A DNA stretch of 45,116 nt. Source: a virus. The stretch lies in the IMG/VR virus record IMGVR_UViG_3300025030_002032, positions 1 to 45,116 of that record, one strand, 5' to 3'. A model generated the notes under the pieces. That model ran no database searches, had not been told where the DNA came from, and saw only the letters and a program-made list of their open reading frames with translations. The position numbers and the translations under genes were made by a program. Below are positions 24,774 to 31,252 of the stretch, piece after piece. The number at the start of each line of letters is the position of its first letter. Positions within the stretch are counted from its first letter, which is position 1.

Positions 24774-25132
24774 ACGGAACAGTTTTGGCATACAGTCTCT
24801 ATATTCGCGACAATCCCAATCCAAACGCAAACGCGCTTGGCGGTCTCAGTAGAGACGACAAAGTAACCGCCGATTTCAAGACCAACGGATGGTGGCATCT
24901 GACCAGCATCATGCGGGCTGGCGTGTCAATTCCATTGCCCGGCGCGGAGAACTATTCCTACGAAGGCGCAACCAATGGATTCATCCATCTGGACCCTGAG
25001 GGTGGTAGCGGCGGCAAGAAGACTGTCGAAATTTGGGTAGATGACGTGCTTGTGCAGTCCGCCGAAGTTGACGTCCTCACCGCCAACGGCCTACTCGCAG
25101 GCACACAGACAATTAATTATCAATACCCATGA
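24770..25132 (+). CDS. SH3-like domain protein next to the endolysin
   Basis: This 120-aa protein has a bacterial SH3-like pattern in its first half (LYIRDNPNPNANALGGLSRD, then WWHLTSI). A beta-rich C-terminal part follows (GGKKTVEIWVDDVLV). It overlaps the endolysin stop by ATGA. It may be a wall-binding partner made separately from the catalytic enzyme. Confidence 0.65.
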   Translation: MNGTVLAYSLYIRDNPNPNANALGGLSRDDKVTADFKTNGWWHLTSIMRAGVSIPLPGAENYSYEGATNGFIHLDPEGGSGGKKTVEIWVDDVLVQSAEVDVLTANGLLAGTQTINYQYP

Positions 25133-25833
25133 TTAAAATCATTGTAAAAAACACATCGCAGTATCGGCGTGTCTTGCATGATTATGAGCGCGCATCCGGC
25201 TTGCCGCGCTCTCTAGATCCGGCGTATGACCTGGATGATTACCAGGGATTCCCTGAGATGTGTCCGTGTAAAGATTACTGGTTTATGCCGATGACAGATG
25301 CGTGGCAAGAGTATCAGTTTGCCCTGTTGACCGAGTACTCTCCCGCGAGTATGACCATCGCGGAGAGAAAAAAGGCGTGGCGCAATTTTTATGATACCGG
25401 CAAGGCGATTTGCAACAATCACGGATTCTCTGCCAAGCCTAAAAGCGACCATCGGGATTACATCAACGGGACTGGCGACGACAAAGGGCTGCCCGCCTTG
25501 CAATCTATTACGATGGGGGGCAACGTGGTTAAGGTGATTGGGGACATTACGGGCGATTGGGTGCAAGTCGAGACACTGGATGGCAACAAGCCCCCGCCAG
25601 CATTTGCGGATTGCAATCGTGAGACGCATCCCTGGTTGATTCACATTGCTACAAACTCCACTCCGTTTGGCTATGACGGTTTGTGGACGAAGACGGGACC
25701 ATGGCGCGTGGATCCGTTTCCCCATAACAAAGGCAGACACTGCTGTTTTCCGTTCGTTTCTCGCGGTCCGCAATTTATTTGGGCTGACAGGCTGGGAGCA
25801 GTGGTGTTGCCGCATCATCCATATAATCCATAA
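25129..25833 (+). CDS. Hypothetical protein at the end of the late operon
   Basis: This 234-aa protein has several cysteines in its first third (MCPCKDYWFMPM and ICNNHGF). An SH3-like strand group lies in the middle (GNVVKVIGDITGDWVQVE) and the C-terminus is rich in aromatic residues. It overlaps the SH3-like gene by 4 bp and is the last gene before the convergent integrase. It may be another wall-associated or lysis protein; the family is not recognised. Confidence 0.65.
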   Translation: MIKIIVKNTSQYRRVLHDYERASGLPRSLDPAYDLDDYQGFPEMCPCKDYWFMPMTDAWQEYQFALLTEYSPASMTIAERKKAWRNFYDTGKAICNNHGFSAKPKSDHRDYINGTGDDKGLPALQSITMGGNVVKVIGDITGDWVQVETLDGNKPPPAFADCNRETHPWLIHIATNSTPFGYDGLWTKTGPWRVDPFPHNKGRHCCFPFVSRGPQFIWADRLGAVVLPHHPYNP

Positions 25834-25840
25834 ATAAAGC

Positions 25841-25870
25841 GACATCCCCCGCCCTGCCGAGGGGGATGTC
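25841..25870. terminator. Late operon terminator hairpin
   Basis: GACATCCCCC (25841-25850) and GGGGGATGTC (25861-25870) form a perfect 10-bp stem with a 10-nt loop, 8 bp after the last late gene. There is no long T-run on the plus strand. On the minus strand the exit is moderately T-rich, so it may act both ways between convergent operons. Confidence 0.65.
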
Positions 25871-25977
25871 TGGTATGCAGTGTGGTTGCGCTGGGCTTCG
25901 CGGGCTGTGGTCAACCAGGAACTGCTGACGGGTCGCATGCGGGCGGCGGAGGGCTTGCCGCTGTACGAGATTATTAT

Positions 25978-26008
25978 AATCCAAAATTCAGTGGTTGAAT
26001 TTTGGATT
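25978..26008. repeat. Perfect 13-bp inverted repeat in the convergent region
   Basis: AATCCAAAATTCA (25978-25990) and TGAATTTTGGATT (25996-26008) form a perfect stem with a 5-nt loop. It lies between the late operon and the 3' end of the integrase gene. The 220 bp between these genes hold only this, the hairpins at 25841-25870 and 26025-26048, and no convincing ORF. Confidence 0.7.
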
Positions 26009-26024
26009 GATAGAAGTGTTCCAT

Positions 26025-26048
26025 GGAGCGTTACGCTGGTAACGCTCC
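26025..26048 (-). terminator. Hairpin directly after the integrase gene
   Basis: GGAGCGTTAC (26025-26034) pairs with GTAACGCTCC (26039-26048) around GCTG, 4 bp beyond the integrase stop. It is probably the integrase terminator, although the T-run is poor. Confidence 0.55.
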
Positions 26049-26052
26049 TTGT

Positions 26053-26991
26053 CTATAGCCTCCAATTATCCACAGGGGAGGCGCGGCGATGGGCGTTGTC
26101 GAGATCCACCTGAGCCAGGGCAAGATATTCTTTCACCATGTCAAGCGAGGAATGGCCGAGCAGTCGCTGTAATGTGTAGGGGTCGCCGCCGTTCCGCAAA
26201 TATTGGATCGCAAACGTATGACGGAAACGATGAGGATGCACATCCGTGACGCCGGCACGTTGGCCAATGCCCTCGACCAGGTTGAGGAGCTGGCCGCGGT
26301 CGAGGGGACGATTGAGCGCAGTCACGAACACCGGGTCGGAGGGAAGCGCGTTTGGCCGGCGAGCCAGATATCGCCAGAGCGCCTGTCCTGTGCGCGGGGA
26401 GAATGGGATCGAGCGTTCGACCGCACCTTTCCCCAGGACCTGAACGCGCGAATTGCGCTGGTCAACCTGGTGGAGCATCAGTCTGCAGAGTTCCGAGGCG
26501 CGCAGGCCTGTATCCACGAGGAGCAGAAGGATCGCACGATTGCGGTCTGCATTGGGGACGGCATGGTCGCTCCTGCGTTTGCCGGGGCGGTCGTAAGCCT
26601 TCGAGCGCGCAACCACCGACAACATAACTTTGACCTCGGACTCGGTGAATGGAATGATCTCGCGCTTTTCGGGCTTGGGGGGATGCACCGCTCTCACTAC
26701 ATGAGTCTCGGCGAGTTTCTCGCTTAGGGCCCACGTCCACAGGGCGGCCAGGCCGGTGTGATAGTTGAGCAGGGTTTTATTGGTCAGTCCCTGTTTGCTG
26801 GCGAGGAATGCCTCGATATGTTTATTCGTGATGTCGCTGAAAATGGTATCCTGCCCGGCGTGCGCGGCGAACATTTTGAATGTATTGGCGTAGTCGGCCA
26901 ATGTGTTCGGGCTCAGGTGGCGCGCATTCGCAGCCAGTGTATACCCATGGACAACTTGCTGAAACGTGAATTTTGGAAGGGTGGATTTCAT
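26053..26991 (-). CDS. int: Phage integrase (tyrosine recombinase)
   Basis: This 312-aa protein has an N-terminal SAM-like core-binding domain (about 12-105) and a full catalytic domain. The residues are R164 in TGLRASEL, K188 in LGKGA, H254 and R257 in HPHRFRHTF, H280 in LLGHSS and Y289 in VKEYLAL. The attP core derived from tRNA-Pro lies about 200 bp upstream of its start, with paired 16-bp direct repeats between. This is the standard layout for the enzyme that inserts the phage into the host tRNA gene. AGGAG precedes the start on the minus strand. Confidence 0.94.
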   Translation of the reverse strand: MKSTLPKFTFQQVVHGYTLAANARHLSPNTLADYANTFKMFAAHAGQDTIFSDITNKHIEAFLASKQGLTNKTLLNYHTGLAALWTWALSEKLAETHVVRAVHPPKPEKREIIPFTESEVKVMLSVVARSKAYDRPGKRRSDHAVPNADRNRAILLLLVDTGLRASELCRLMLHQVDQRNSRVQVLGKGAVERSIPFSPRTGQALWRYLARRPNALPSDPVFVTALNRPLDRGQLLNLVEGIGQRAGVTDVHPHRFRHTFAIQYLRNGGDPYTLQRLLGHSSLDMVKEYLALAQVDLDNAHRRASPVDNWRL

Positions 26992-27013
26992 CTGTGTGGC
27001 TCCTGGTTACAAA

Positions 27014-27050
27014 AAAAGTCTTTCGATTCATGCGAAAAGTCTTTCGATTC
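27014..27050. repeat. Paired 16-bp direct repeats upstream of integrase
   Basis: AAAAGTCTTTCGATTC occurs at 27014-27029 and again at 27035-27050, a period of 21 bp or two helical turns. The pair lies between the integrase start and the attP core. It could be arm-type sites for integrase, sites for an excisionase, or an integrase operator. Confidence 0.75.
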
Positions 27051-27131
27051 GCAGTGGACAGAGTTTTTTTTATTCCAGAAAGCCTCGAGATATGAAGTTG
27101 TTGACAGAGGATGAATCCCCTTTTTCGCCTG

Positions 27132-27179
27132 CCTCCCATAGCATGGATGAATAGATTTCCATATCCATGCTATGGGAGG
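27132..27179. repeat. Perfect 17-bp inverted repeat beside attP
   Basis: CCTCCCATAGCATGGAT (27132-27148) and ATCCATGCTATGGGAGG (27163-27179) are exact inverted repeats around 14 nt. The right arm ends 10 bp before the attP core. There is no T-run on either side, so it is more likely a protein-binding or cruciform element than a terminator. Confidence 0.75.
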
Positions 27180-27189
27180 TTCCGTTTTG

Positions 27190-27231
27190 TCGGGGCGAAA
27201 GGATTTGAACCTTCGACCTCACGGTCCCGAA
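27190..27231 (-). other. attP core: 3' part of tRNA-Pro(CGG)
   Basis: Read on the minus strand, this 42-bp block is the 3' part of a tRNA. The anticodon loop TTCGGGA (anticodon CGG) comes first, then CCGTG, a variable loop and a T-arm with loop TTCAAAT. The acceptor strand CGCCCCG and discriminator A end it. Sequence further 5' lacks the D-arm and acceptor partner, so it is not a whole tRNA. Temperate phages often carry such a segment so that integration restores the host gene. It implies insertion into a host tRNA-Pro(CGG) gene. Confidence 0.85.
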
Positions 27232-27322
27232 CTAAGAAGGCTTTCTGGCAGACCACACCCGCATAGTGGCTGTTTTACGCTATCCTTGCTATGGCGGGTT
27301 GGCTTATCTGTGGGTGTACGGG

Positions 27323-27646
27323 TTATGTTTCCAGAGCGGGATCACTCGCTCGTATCCAGTGGTATTGGGGACGCGGAAAAGTAGACGACCATACGATCAG
27401 GCCGACGATCGTAAAGGTGCCGGCGGCAAAGAAATACAGGCCCCGCCCTGCCCCACCAAACTGCATGGAGACCAGGAGTAGCACAATTTGTGCGAGTGTG
27501 GCTGGAATGAGCAGGCGCCGCGGGTGTGTGCGTTGCATGACCGTGTAGACGCGCCCGGCCAGCACAAAGGCAGACAGGATCACGCCGACGGCGACGCGAC
27601 GCCAGTGGGAACGGATGTAGCCAAGATTCTTCGTGACTTTTTCCAT
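27323..27646 (-). CDS. Small membrane protein, putative lysogenic conversion gene
   Basis: The ATG at 27646 is chosen because it follows the upstream gene by 16 bp; a longer frame would overlap that gene. The 107-aa protein has a basic N-terminus (YIRSHWRRVAV) and three hydrophobic segments (about 15-38, 48-68 and 73-93). It is the last gene before attP, so it would lie at the prophage end. That is a typical place for genes expressed from the lysogen. Confidence 0.6.
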   Translation of the reverse strand: MEKVTKNLGYIRSHWRRVAVGVILSAFVLAGRVYTVMQRTHPRRLLIPATLAQIVLLLVSMQFGGAGRGLYFFAAGTFTIVGLIVWSSTFPRPQYHWIRASDPALET

Positions 27647-27662
27647 GATGTCAGCGATCAAT

Positions 27663-28355
27663 TTACGGCAATAATTCACAGGCAGAGCCGTCGTTATCGT
27701 TGTCGAGCTTATGGATATCACCGCGGCCTTGTGCGATGCAATAATTGAAACAGGCCTGCGCCTGGGCATGCACAGAAAAGTCGGGACAATTATAGTGATC
27801 GTCGCTACAGGAACATATTACATCTCCGGCAGCCGGCTGAGTCAGAAGAATGGGAGGGGCGAGAGTGGAAGCGGGTTCCTGCGCAACAGGCGTAGACGTG
27901 GAGATGGAATTAATATCGGGAAGAAGCGCGCCGAGAATGCAGATCAAAAGAATGCAAACGATAAACCCACCCACGCCGACGATCAGGTAATTTTGGATCG
28001 GATTATTGGATTTGGCTGTTTTGCCCTTTGCGGTTTGTTTGGCGTATGGTACCGGAGACGGAGGTTGTTGCAAAATCGGAGTAGAAACAGGCAATGGTGC
28101 GGCGGCCGCCGGCGGGTGCATGAAACGGTTGATCAACTTTTTGGCATCGGAGTTATTCGGGTTGATGCGAAGTACCTGTTGGAGGCAAAACAAGCGCTGG
28201 TCATCGTTCTCAGCGACGTTGAACATCCAGCCCCAAGCACGTTCGTTATCTGGGTTCTCCTGGATGGCGCGGCTCAAGAGTTGACGAGCCAATACCAGAT
28301 CACCTTTTTTGTAAGCGACAATGCCTTGTTGAACGATGTCCGAGGGATCTGTCAT
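27663..28355 (-). CDS. TPR membrane protein with Excalibur-like C-terminus
   Basis: This 230-aa protein has TPR-like helices (about 8-75, GIVAYKKGDLVLARQLL and RAWGWMFNVAENDDQRLFCL) and a proline-rich linker. One membrane helix follows (about 125-150), then an outside domain with cysteines and the calcium-binding-like DNDNDGSACE at the end, as in Excalibur domains. Such fusions are typical of bacterial chromosomes, including Anaerolineae. Its place beside attP and downstream of the repressor points to a lysogenic conversion gene that alters the host surface. Confidence 0.78.
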   Translation of the reverse strand: MTDPSDIVQQGIVAYKKGDLVLARQLLSRAIQENPDNERAWGWMFNVAENDDQRLFCLQQVLRINPNNSDAKKLINRFMHPPAAAAPLPVSTPILQQPPSPVPYAKQTAKGKTAKSNNPIQNYLIVGVGGFIVCILLICILGALLPDINSISTSTPVAQEPASTLAPPILLTQPAAGDVICSCSDDHYNCPDFSVHAQAQACFNYCIAQGRGDIHKLDNDNDGSACELLP

Positions 28356-28380
28356 TTCCTCTCACGGGTATAATGGAGAT

Positions 28381-28495
28381 GGACTGAGGGGAAAGAGCCG
28401 GCTGCGGACCCACCACTTAAGGCAGTTCCCAAAGTCATACTCTTTCCCTTCAGTTCACCTCTGACCGCCCCTCATCCGGGCGGTCTTCGTTTTTT
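28381..28495 (+). ncRNA. Antisense structured RNA opposite the repressor operon
   Basis: On the plus strand a TATAAT box (28369-28374) is followed by a long stem: 28376-28397 pairs with 28440-28461. The 22 positions contain one A/C mismatch and two G-U pairs. A 42-nt apical region lies between. The intrinsic terminator at 28463-28495 follows directly. The G-U pairs and the terminator favour plus-strand transcription. The RNA would be antisense to the end of a 46-aa gene and to the leader of the TPR gene. The -35 box is poor. It is comparable in position to lambda OOP RNA; no known family was recognised. Confidence 0.55.
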
Positions 28496-28590
28496 AATTT
28501 ACGCTCATCTTCTCTATCGAGAAGCCACATGGCTAAAGCGCCCAAAAGTATTAAGGGAATCCAGGCGACGGAAATAACGTTGTTGTTCAT
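28450..28590 (-). CDS. 46-aa membrane protein coupled to the repressor
   Basis: The ATG overlaps the repressor stop as ATGA. The peptide has one membrane helix (VAWIPLILLGALAMWLL) and a charged cytoplasmic tail (DREDERKLKNEDRPDEGRS). It would be made in the lysogen together with the repressor. Small membrane proteins in that place sometimes act in superinfection exclusion; here this is inference only. Confidence 0.6.
   Translation of the reverse strand: MNNNVISVAWIPLILLGALAMWLLDREDERKLKNEDRPDEGRSEVN
28463..28495 (+). terminator. Canonical intrinsic terminator, plus strand
   Basis: GACCGCCC (28463-28470) pairs with GGGCGGTC (28478-28485), then TTCGTTTTTT. No plus-strand protein gene lies upstream, so it must end an RNA. 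On the other strand the same bases encode residues of a 46-aa protein. Confidence 0.8.
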
Positions 28591-28970
28591 GATTTTACCG
28601 GGCTGGCTTTTGGCTCACGCCTGGCGGGCCGTGAGACTTTGGTTTCTTCTTCCACAAAACCAGCGATGACGCGGCCGGCCGTTGGCCGAAGTTCGGGAGG
28701 AATTTGGCTGATCTTATATTTCATCTCTTCAACCCATTCATCCGATTCCGTTTTAGTTGGCAAACCCGCCGCGGCACGAAATACAACTTCGGGAGGAATT
28801 TTCAATACATTGGCAATACCTTCGAGAACTTCGATACTGGTTCCTCGATCACCTGAAATAATCCTAGATATTTGAGGAGGTTGAAGACCTATTTTCAGCG
28901 CCAAATCAGTTTGATTAATTCGCGCTTTTATTAGTTCATCTTTTAGCCAAGAACCGAATTTTATTTTCAT
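28587..28970 (-). CDS. XRE-family repressor
   Basis: This 127-aa protein has an N-terminal XRE/Cro-type HTH (about 10-62, INQTDLALKIGLQPPQISRI as the HTH core). A short C-terminal tail follows, with no peptidase domain, so it is not a LexA-like self-cleaving repressor. It is divergent from the early operon and separated from it by 136 bp that hold a consensus promoter and operator-like sites. It is the likely lysogeny repressor. Confidence 0.85.
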   Translation of the reverse strand: MKIKFGSWLKDELIKARINQTDLALKIGLQPPQISRIISGDRGTSIEVLEGIANVLKIPPEVVFRAAAGLPTKTESDEWVEEMKYKISQIPPELRPTAGRVIAGFVEEETKVSRPARREPKASPVKS

Positions 28971-28998
28971 GGGCAGATAGATATTATCAAAAGCGATT

Positions 28999-29091
28999 TT
29001 CCTAAGGGGTAATAGACAATTTCCTACTTGACATTATTATATAAATGAGTATAATGTTCCTGTACGGAATAACTTATTTCCCGTTTGGAAA
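28999..29091. promoter_or_regulatory. Operator-like TTCC sites in the switch region
   Basis: Two inverted TTCC-N5-GGAA sites lie just downstream of the early -10 box: TTCCTGTACGGAA (29057-29069) and TTTCCCGTTTGGAAA (29077-29091). Their centres are 21 bp apart. Half or degenerate sites start at 28999 and 29021, the latter next to the -35 box. This is the pattern of a cooperative repressor operator array. Confidence 0.6.
29028..29055 (+). promoter_or_regulatory. Early rightward promoter
   Basis: TTGACA (29028-29033), a 16-bp spacer and TATAAT (29050-29055) match the sigma-70 consensus exactly in both boxes. It drives the early operon that begins at 29107 and runs to about 43.9 kb. The flanking TTCC sites would place it under repressor control. 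Confidence 0.85.
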
Positions 29092-29106
29092 CAGGAGTTA
29101 GCGACG

Positions 29107-29316
29107 ATGACAGATGAACCCAAACCCCTACAAGTAAATGTGAACTTCGATAAGGACCCGGAGCTGTTGAAGGATTTGGATCGTATGGTGAAGGACGACG
29201 ACACCGACCGCTCGAAGTTTATTCGCCGACTGATCCGCCAGGAAGCGGCTAGCCGGCAACAACTGCCGCTCTTCCCGGTAGCGAAGAACCAGAAGAGCCG
29301 CGCGGTAGCGGCATAG
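29107..29316 (+). CDS. Ribbon-helix-helix (CopG/Arc-like) regulator
   Basis: This 69-aa protein has the RHH pattern: a beta strand near the start (LQVNVNFDK), helix A (PELLKDLDRMVKDD) and helix B (TDRSKFIRRLIRQEAA). As the first early gene it could play a Cro-like role or control the early operon. AGGAG lies 9 bp before the start. Confidence 0.75.
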   Translation: MTDEPKPLQVNVNFDKDPELLKDLDRMVKDDDTDRSKFIRRLIRQEAASRQQLPLFPVAKNQKSRAVAA

Positions 29317-29329
29317 CGAGGAGTCTGAC

Positions 29330-29707
29330 ATGGGACGCCAGATGATTTCTGATTTGGATATGATCTTCTCGATTGTAGAGACAGGAGCGGGAAAGGTTTC
29401 GCCCTGGAAGCAGAACGTGAGGCCGTGCAAGTGCGCGGCCTGCGCCAAAGCATTGGAACCCGGTCGGGGAAAAAGATTTACGAAAGCCCGCCATAGCGAC
29501 GAGGAATATGGATACAGCGGTTATCTGTGCGACGCATGCGTTGCGACTATGCTGCAACGCGTCGAGCGTTGGCATTGGAACCGCTTTTTTTTCATCCTGC
29601 AACCCTCCGAATACTATATTGGCACATTGAACGGCACGGTGCTGGCCGCGGCCTGGAAGCGCGGCGGATTGCCCCGATTGGCTCAGTGTCTGCAAAGGTC
29701 GGTCTGA
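29330..29707 (+). CDS. Small cysteine-rich hypothetical protein
   Basis: This 125-aa protein contains CKCAAC (about 33-38) and CDAC (about 68-71), which could together bind zinc. A basic/aromatic C-terminal half follows (WHWNRFFFILQPSEYYIG). It lies 13 bp after the RHH gene with a good ribosome site (GAGGAG). Function unknown. Confidence 0.65.
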   Translation: MGRQMISDLDMIFSIVETGAGKVSPWKQNVRPCKCAACAKALEPGRGKRFTKARHSDEEYGYSGYLCDACVATMLQRVERWHWNRFFFILQPSEYYIGTLNGTVLAAAWKRGGLPRLAQCLQRSV

Positions 29708-29708
29708 C

Positions 29709-30374
29709 ATGAAAACCATCCTTTCCATCGAGCAATGCAAGGTTCTGATGAACCACATGAAGAATGCCGACCAGGCGCTATTCCTCTCGCTTCTATTGTG
29801 CGGCGCGGAGGCGCGGACATGGACGTGGGAAGCGGCGCTGGAGAAGGTTCTGGACCTGCCGACGGCGGTCTACGAGGCATTGCGGGCGCTGGCCATGGAA
29901 CGCCAGTTGGCGCTCTTCCCATCCAGCTTTGCGGGGTTTACCCAGGCGCATTGGGTTCGGCAAGAGACGAAATTGCAGACGCCCATCTTCAAGGCGTCCC
30001 TGCCCCTGTCTTCGAGCAGGACCTCCTCGCCGCAAGTGCGGAACGCCCTGCGCAGCCAGGCATTGACGACCCAGGAAGTGACACGGCGGATGAAACGCTA
30101 CGCCCGGCTGGCGGGCTTGGAAGAGAACCAGATGAACCTGCGGACTGCGCTGAATACTCATCGGTGGCTGTTGAAATCCTACGGGAGCGCGGAGTCGGCC
30201 TCGGATGCGATCGGGCCTGTGACGCGGGACCCGGCCAAACGTCCAACGCGGGTGGCGACGATCACCGTCTCGTGGAAACCGATCTCTACTTCGACAGCAG
30301 GCCTGCCTTCATCGCGCGATTTACGTCTGCATGGGATCGGTCGGCGGAATCGCCGCGCGTCCATACCAGCGTAG
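29709..30374 (+). CDS. Hypothetical protein, possibly frameshifted at its end
   Basis: The first 170 residues of this 221-aa ORF look like a real helical protein (LFLSLLLCGAEARTWTWEAA and TTQEVTRRMKRYARLAGL). They faintly recall the core of a tyrosine recombinase without its catalytic residues. After about residue 175 the sequence becomes serine/threonine/arginine-rich. Meanwhile another frame (30254-30380) gives a more protein-like TDLYFDSRPAFIARF. A frameshift near 30240 is possible, either real or a sequencing error. Confidence 0.5.
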   Translation: MKTILSIEQCKVLMNHMKNADQALFLSLLLCGAEARTWTWEAALEKVLDLPTAVYEALRALAMERQLALFPSSFAGFTQAHWVRQETKLQTPIFKASLPLSSSRTSSPQVRNALRSQALTTQEVTRRMKRYARLAGLEENQMNLRTALNTHRWLLKSYGSAESASDAIGPVTRDPAKRPTRVATITVSWKPISTSTAGLPSSRDLRLHGIGRRNRRASIPA

Positions 30375-30390
30375 CACGGAGAAAACAGAG

Positions 30391-30714
30391 ATGCAATCAA
30401 TGGATTTCTTTTGGACGCTTTTAGGCAGGGTTTTGGCTGTGGAGTTTATTTTCGGAATTTTATATGCCGCCCTGGTGCGCTGGTTCTCGAAGAAGGAAGT
30501 CGAAGGGCAGACGGCCTATCTGGTTGCCCTGGGCGTGTTGGTGACTGTGGTGATCTCCATGCCTGTGCTCGGTTTGCCGGCCTTGCTGATCCTGCTGGTT
30601 TGTTTCGGAGCCAGTGGAGCGCCGATGATCATTGAGTACGTGGCGCGGGTACATCAGGAACGGCGCGAGGACAAGGAGGGTGCGCAGGCGGTAGTGAAGG
30701 AACTATTGAAGTGA
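30391..30714 (+). CDS. Small membrane protein
   Basis: This 107-aa protein has three hydrophobic segments (about 8-28, 42-60 and 62-80) and a charged C-terminal tail (RVHQERREDKEGAQAVVKE). GGAG precedes the ATG. It overlaps the next gene by 4 bp (GTGA). No family was recognised. Confidence 0.65.
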   Translation: MQSMDFFWTLLGRVLAVEFIFGILYAALVRWFSKKEVEGQTAYLVALGVLVTVVISMPVLGLPALLILLVCFGASGAPMIIEYVARVHQERREDKEGAQAVVKELLK

Positions 30715-30950
30715 CCTCGCCTCCCGCCGTCGGCAAGACCATTTATCACCAGGCGCTGACGAGAGGACGGAACGGAGCGAACGCAATACGGACTGCGCTC
30801 CATAGATTGGCAGACGATCAGCCTGGGCCGCAGACGACGACGCTCCTGGTTGCAAAGATGGCGCTGGCATTGATCGAGATCGAGCGGGCGCTGAACGAAC
30901 TGGACGAGATCGGCCGCAAGGCAAAGAACTTTGACAAATCCAACGATTGA
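30711..30950 (+). CDS. Small helical hypothetical protein
   Basis: This 79-aa protein starts at a GTG that overlaps the previous stop. It is mostly helical (TTLLVAKMALALIEIERALN, then DEIGRKAKNFDKSND). It is part of the run of small early genes before the tRNA. Confidence 0.6.
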   Translation: MTSPPAVGKTIYHQALTRGRNGANAIRTALHRLADDQPGPQTTTLLVAKMALALIEIERALNELDEIGRKAKNFDKSND

Positions 30951-31084
30951 ACGTGCGATTGCGTCGGCGAACGGAATCGCACTTCATGGCCGAGGCGATT
31001 TATTGGTTGCAAAACGCCGCGGCCGGGGTCCGGGAAGAGTTCCACTCCCTGCTCACCCGGACCCCCACCCCAACGCCGGTGTAG
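30947..31084 (+). CDS. Possible 45-aa protein running into the tRNA
   Basis: A TTG overlaps the previous stop (TTGA) and opens a frame with a reasonable sequence from the internal ATG at 30986: MAEAIYWLQNAAAG, then VREEFHSLLTRTPTPTP. It ends inside the first bases of tRNA-Thr. The same DNA forms a perfect 10-bp RNA stem, 31025-31034 with 31056-31065, so the region may instead serve as a structured 5' flank of the tRNA. Confidence 0.35.
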   Translation: MNVRLRRRTESHFMAEAIYWLQNAAAGVREEFHSLLTRTPTPTPV

Positions 31085-31146
31085 CTCAATGGCAGAGCGA
31101 TCACTTCGTAAGCGATAGGTTAGTGGTTCGAGTCCACTCACTGGCT
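31075..31146 (+). tRNA. tRNA-Thr(CGU)
   Basis: The cloverleaf is complete. Acceptor GCCGGTG pairs with CACTGGC, the D-stem is GCTC/GAGC, and the anticodon loop TTCGTAA gives anticodon CGT. The T-arm is AGTGG-TTCGAGT-CCACT and the discriminator is T. The anticodon stem has one A/C mismatch. CCA is not encoded and TTTT follows. It reads ACG codons. The tRNA lies inside the early operon and is probably released from that transcript. Confidence 0.93.
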
Positions 31147-31172
31147 TTTGCCGCCTAGCTCAGGCCGCATTC

Positions 31173-31225
31173 TCTTCCTCCACCCCTCCCCATTTCAAAA
31201 ACAGAAATGGGGAGGGAGAGGAAGA
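31173..31225. repeat. Long C/T-rich inverted repeat after the tRNA
   Basis: CCCTCCCCATTTC (31184-31196) pairs perfectly with GAAATGGGGAGGG (31204-31216). TCTTCCTC (31173-31180) pairs with GAGGAAGA (31218-31225) below a small bulge. It separates tRNA-Thr from the next genes and may attenuate or process the transcript. It is similar in composition to the hairpins at 11430 and 15687. Confidence 0.65.
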
Positions 31226-31252
31226 AGGAAAGCCCAAGAAAAGGTCAATTAC

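Noticed and set aside
25880-26113. 77-aa frame in the convergent region
   Set aside because: It crosses two perfect hairpins and runs into the integrase gene on the other strand; the sequence shows no domain.
27190-27240. Complete tRNA-Pro gene
   Set aside because: Only the part from the anticodon loop to the 3' end is present; there is no D-arm or 5' acceptor strand.
28352-28438. 28-codon minus-strand ORF whose stop overlaps the start of the TPR gene
   Set aside because: It has a possible ribosome site and an ATGA overlap, but the peptide is low-complexity and the DNA is better explained by the long RNA stem on the other strand.
28376-28461. 6S RNA or SRP RNA
   Set aside because: The stem lacks the central bubble and size of 6S RNA, and the conserved SRP tetraloop region is absent.
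30931-31158. 75-aa plus-strand frame covering the tRNA
   Set aside because: It reads through the tRNA-Thr gene and has an unlikely composition; the tRNA and the alternative 45-aa frame explain the region better.
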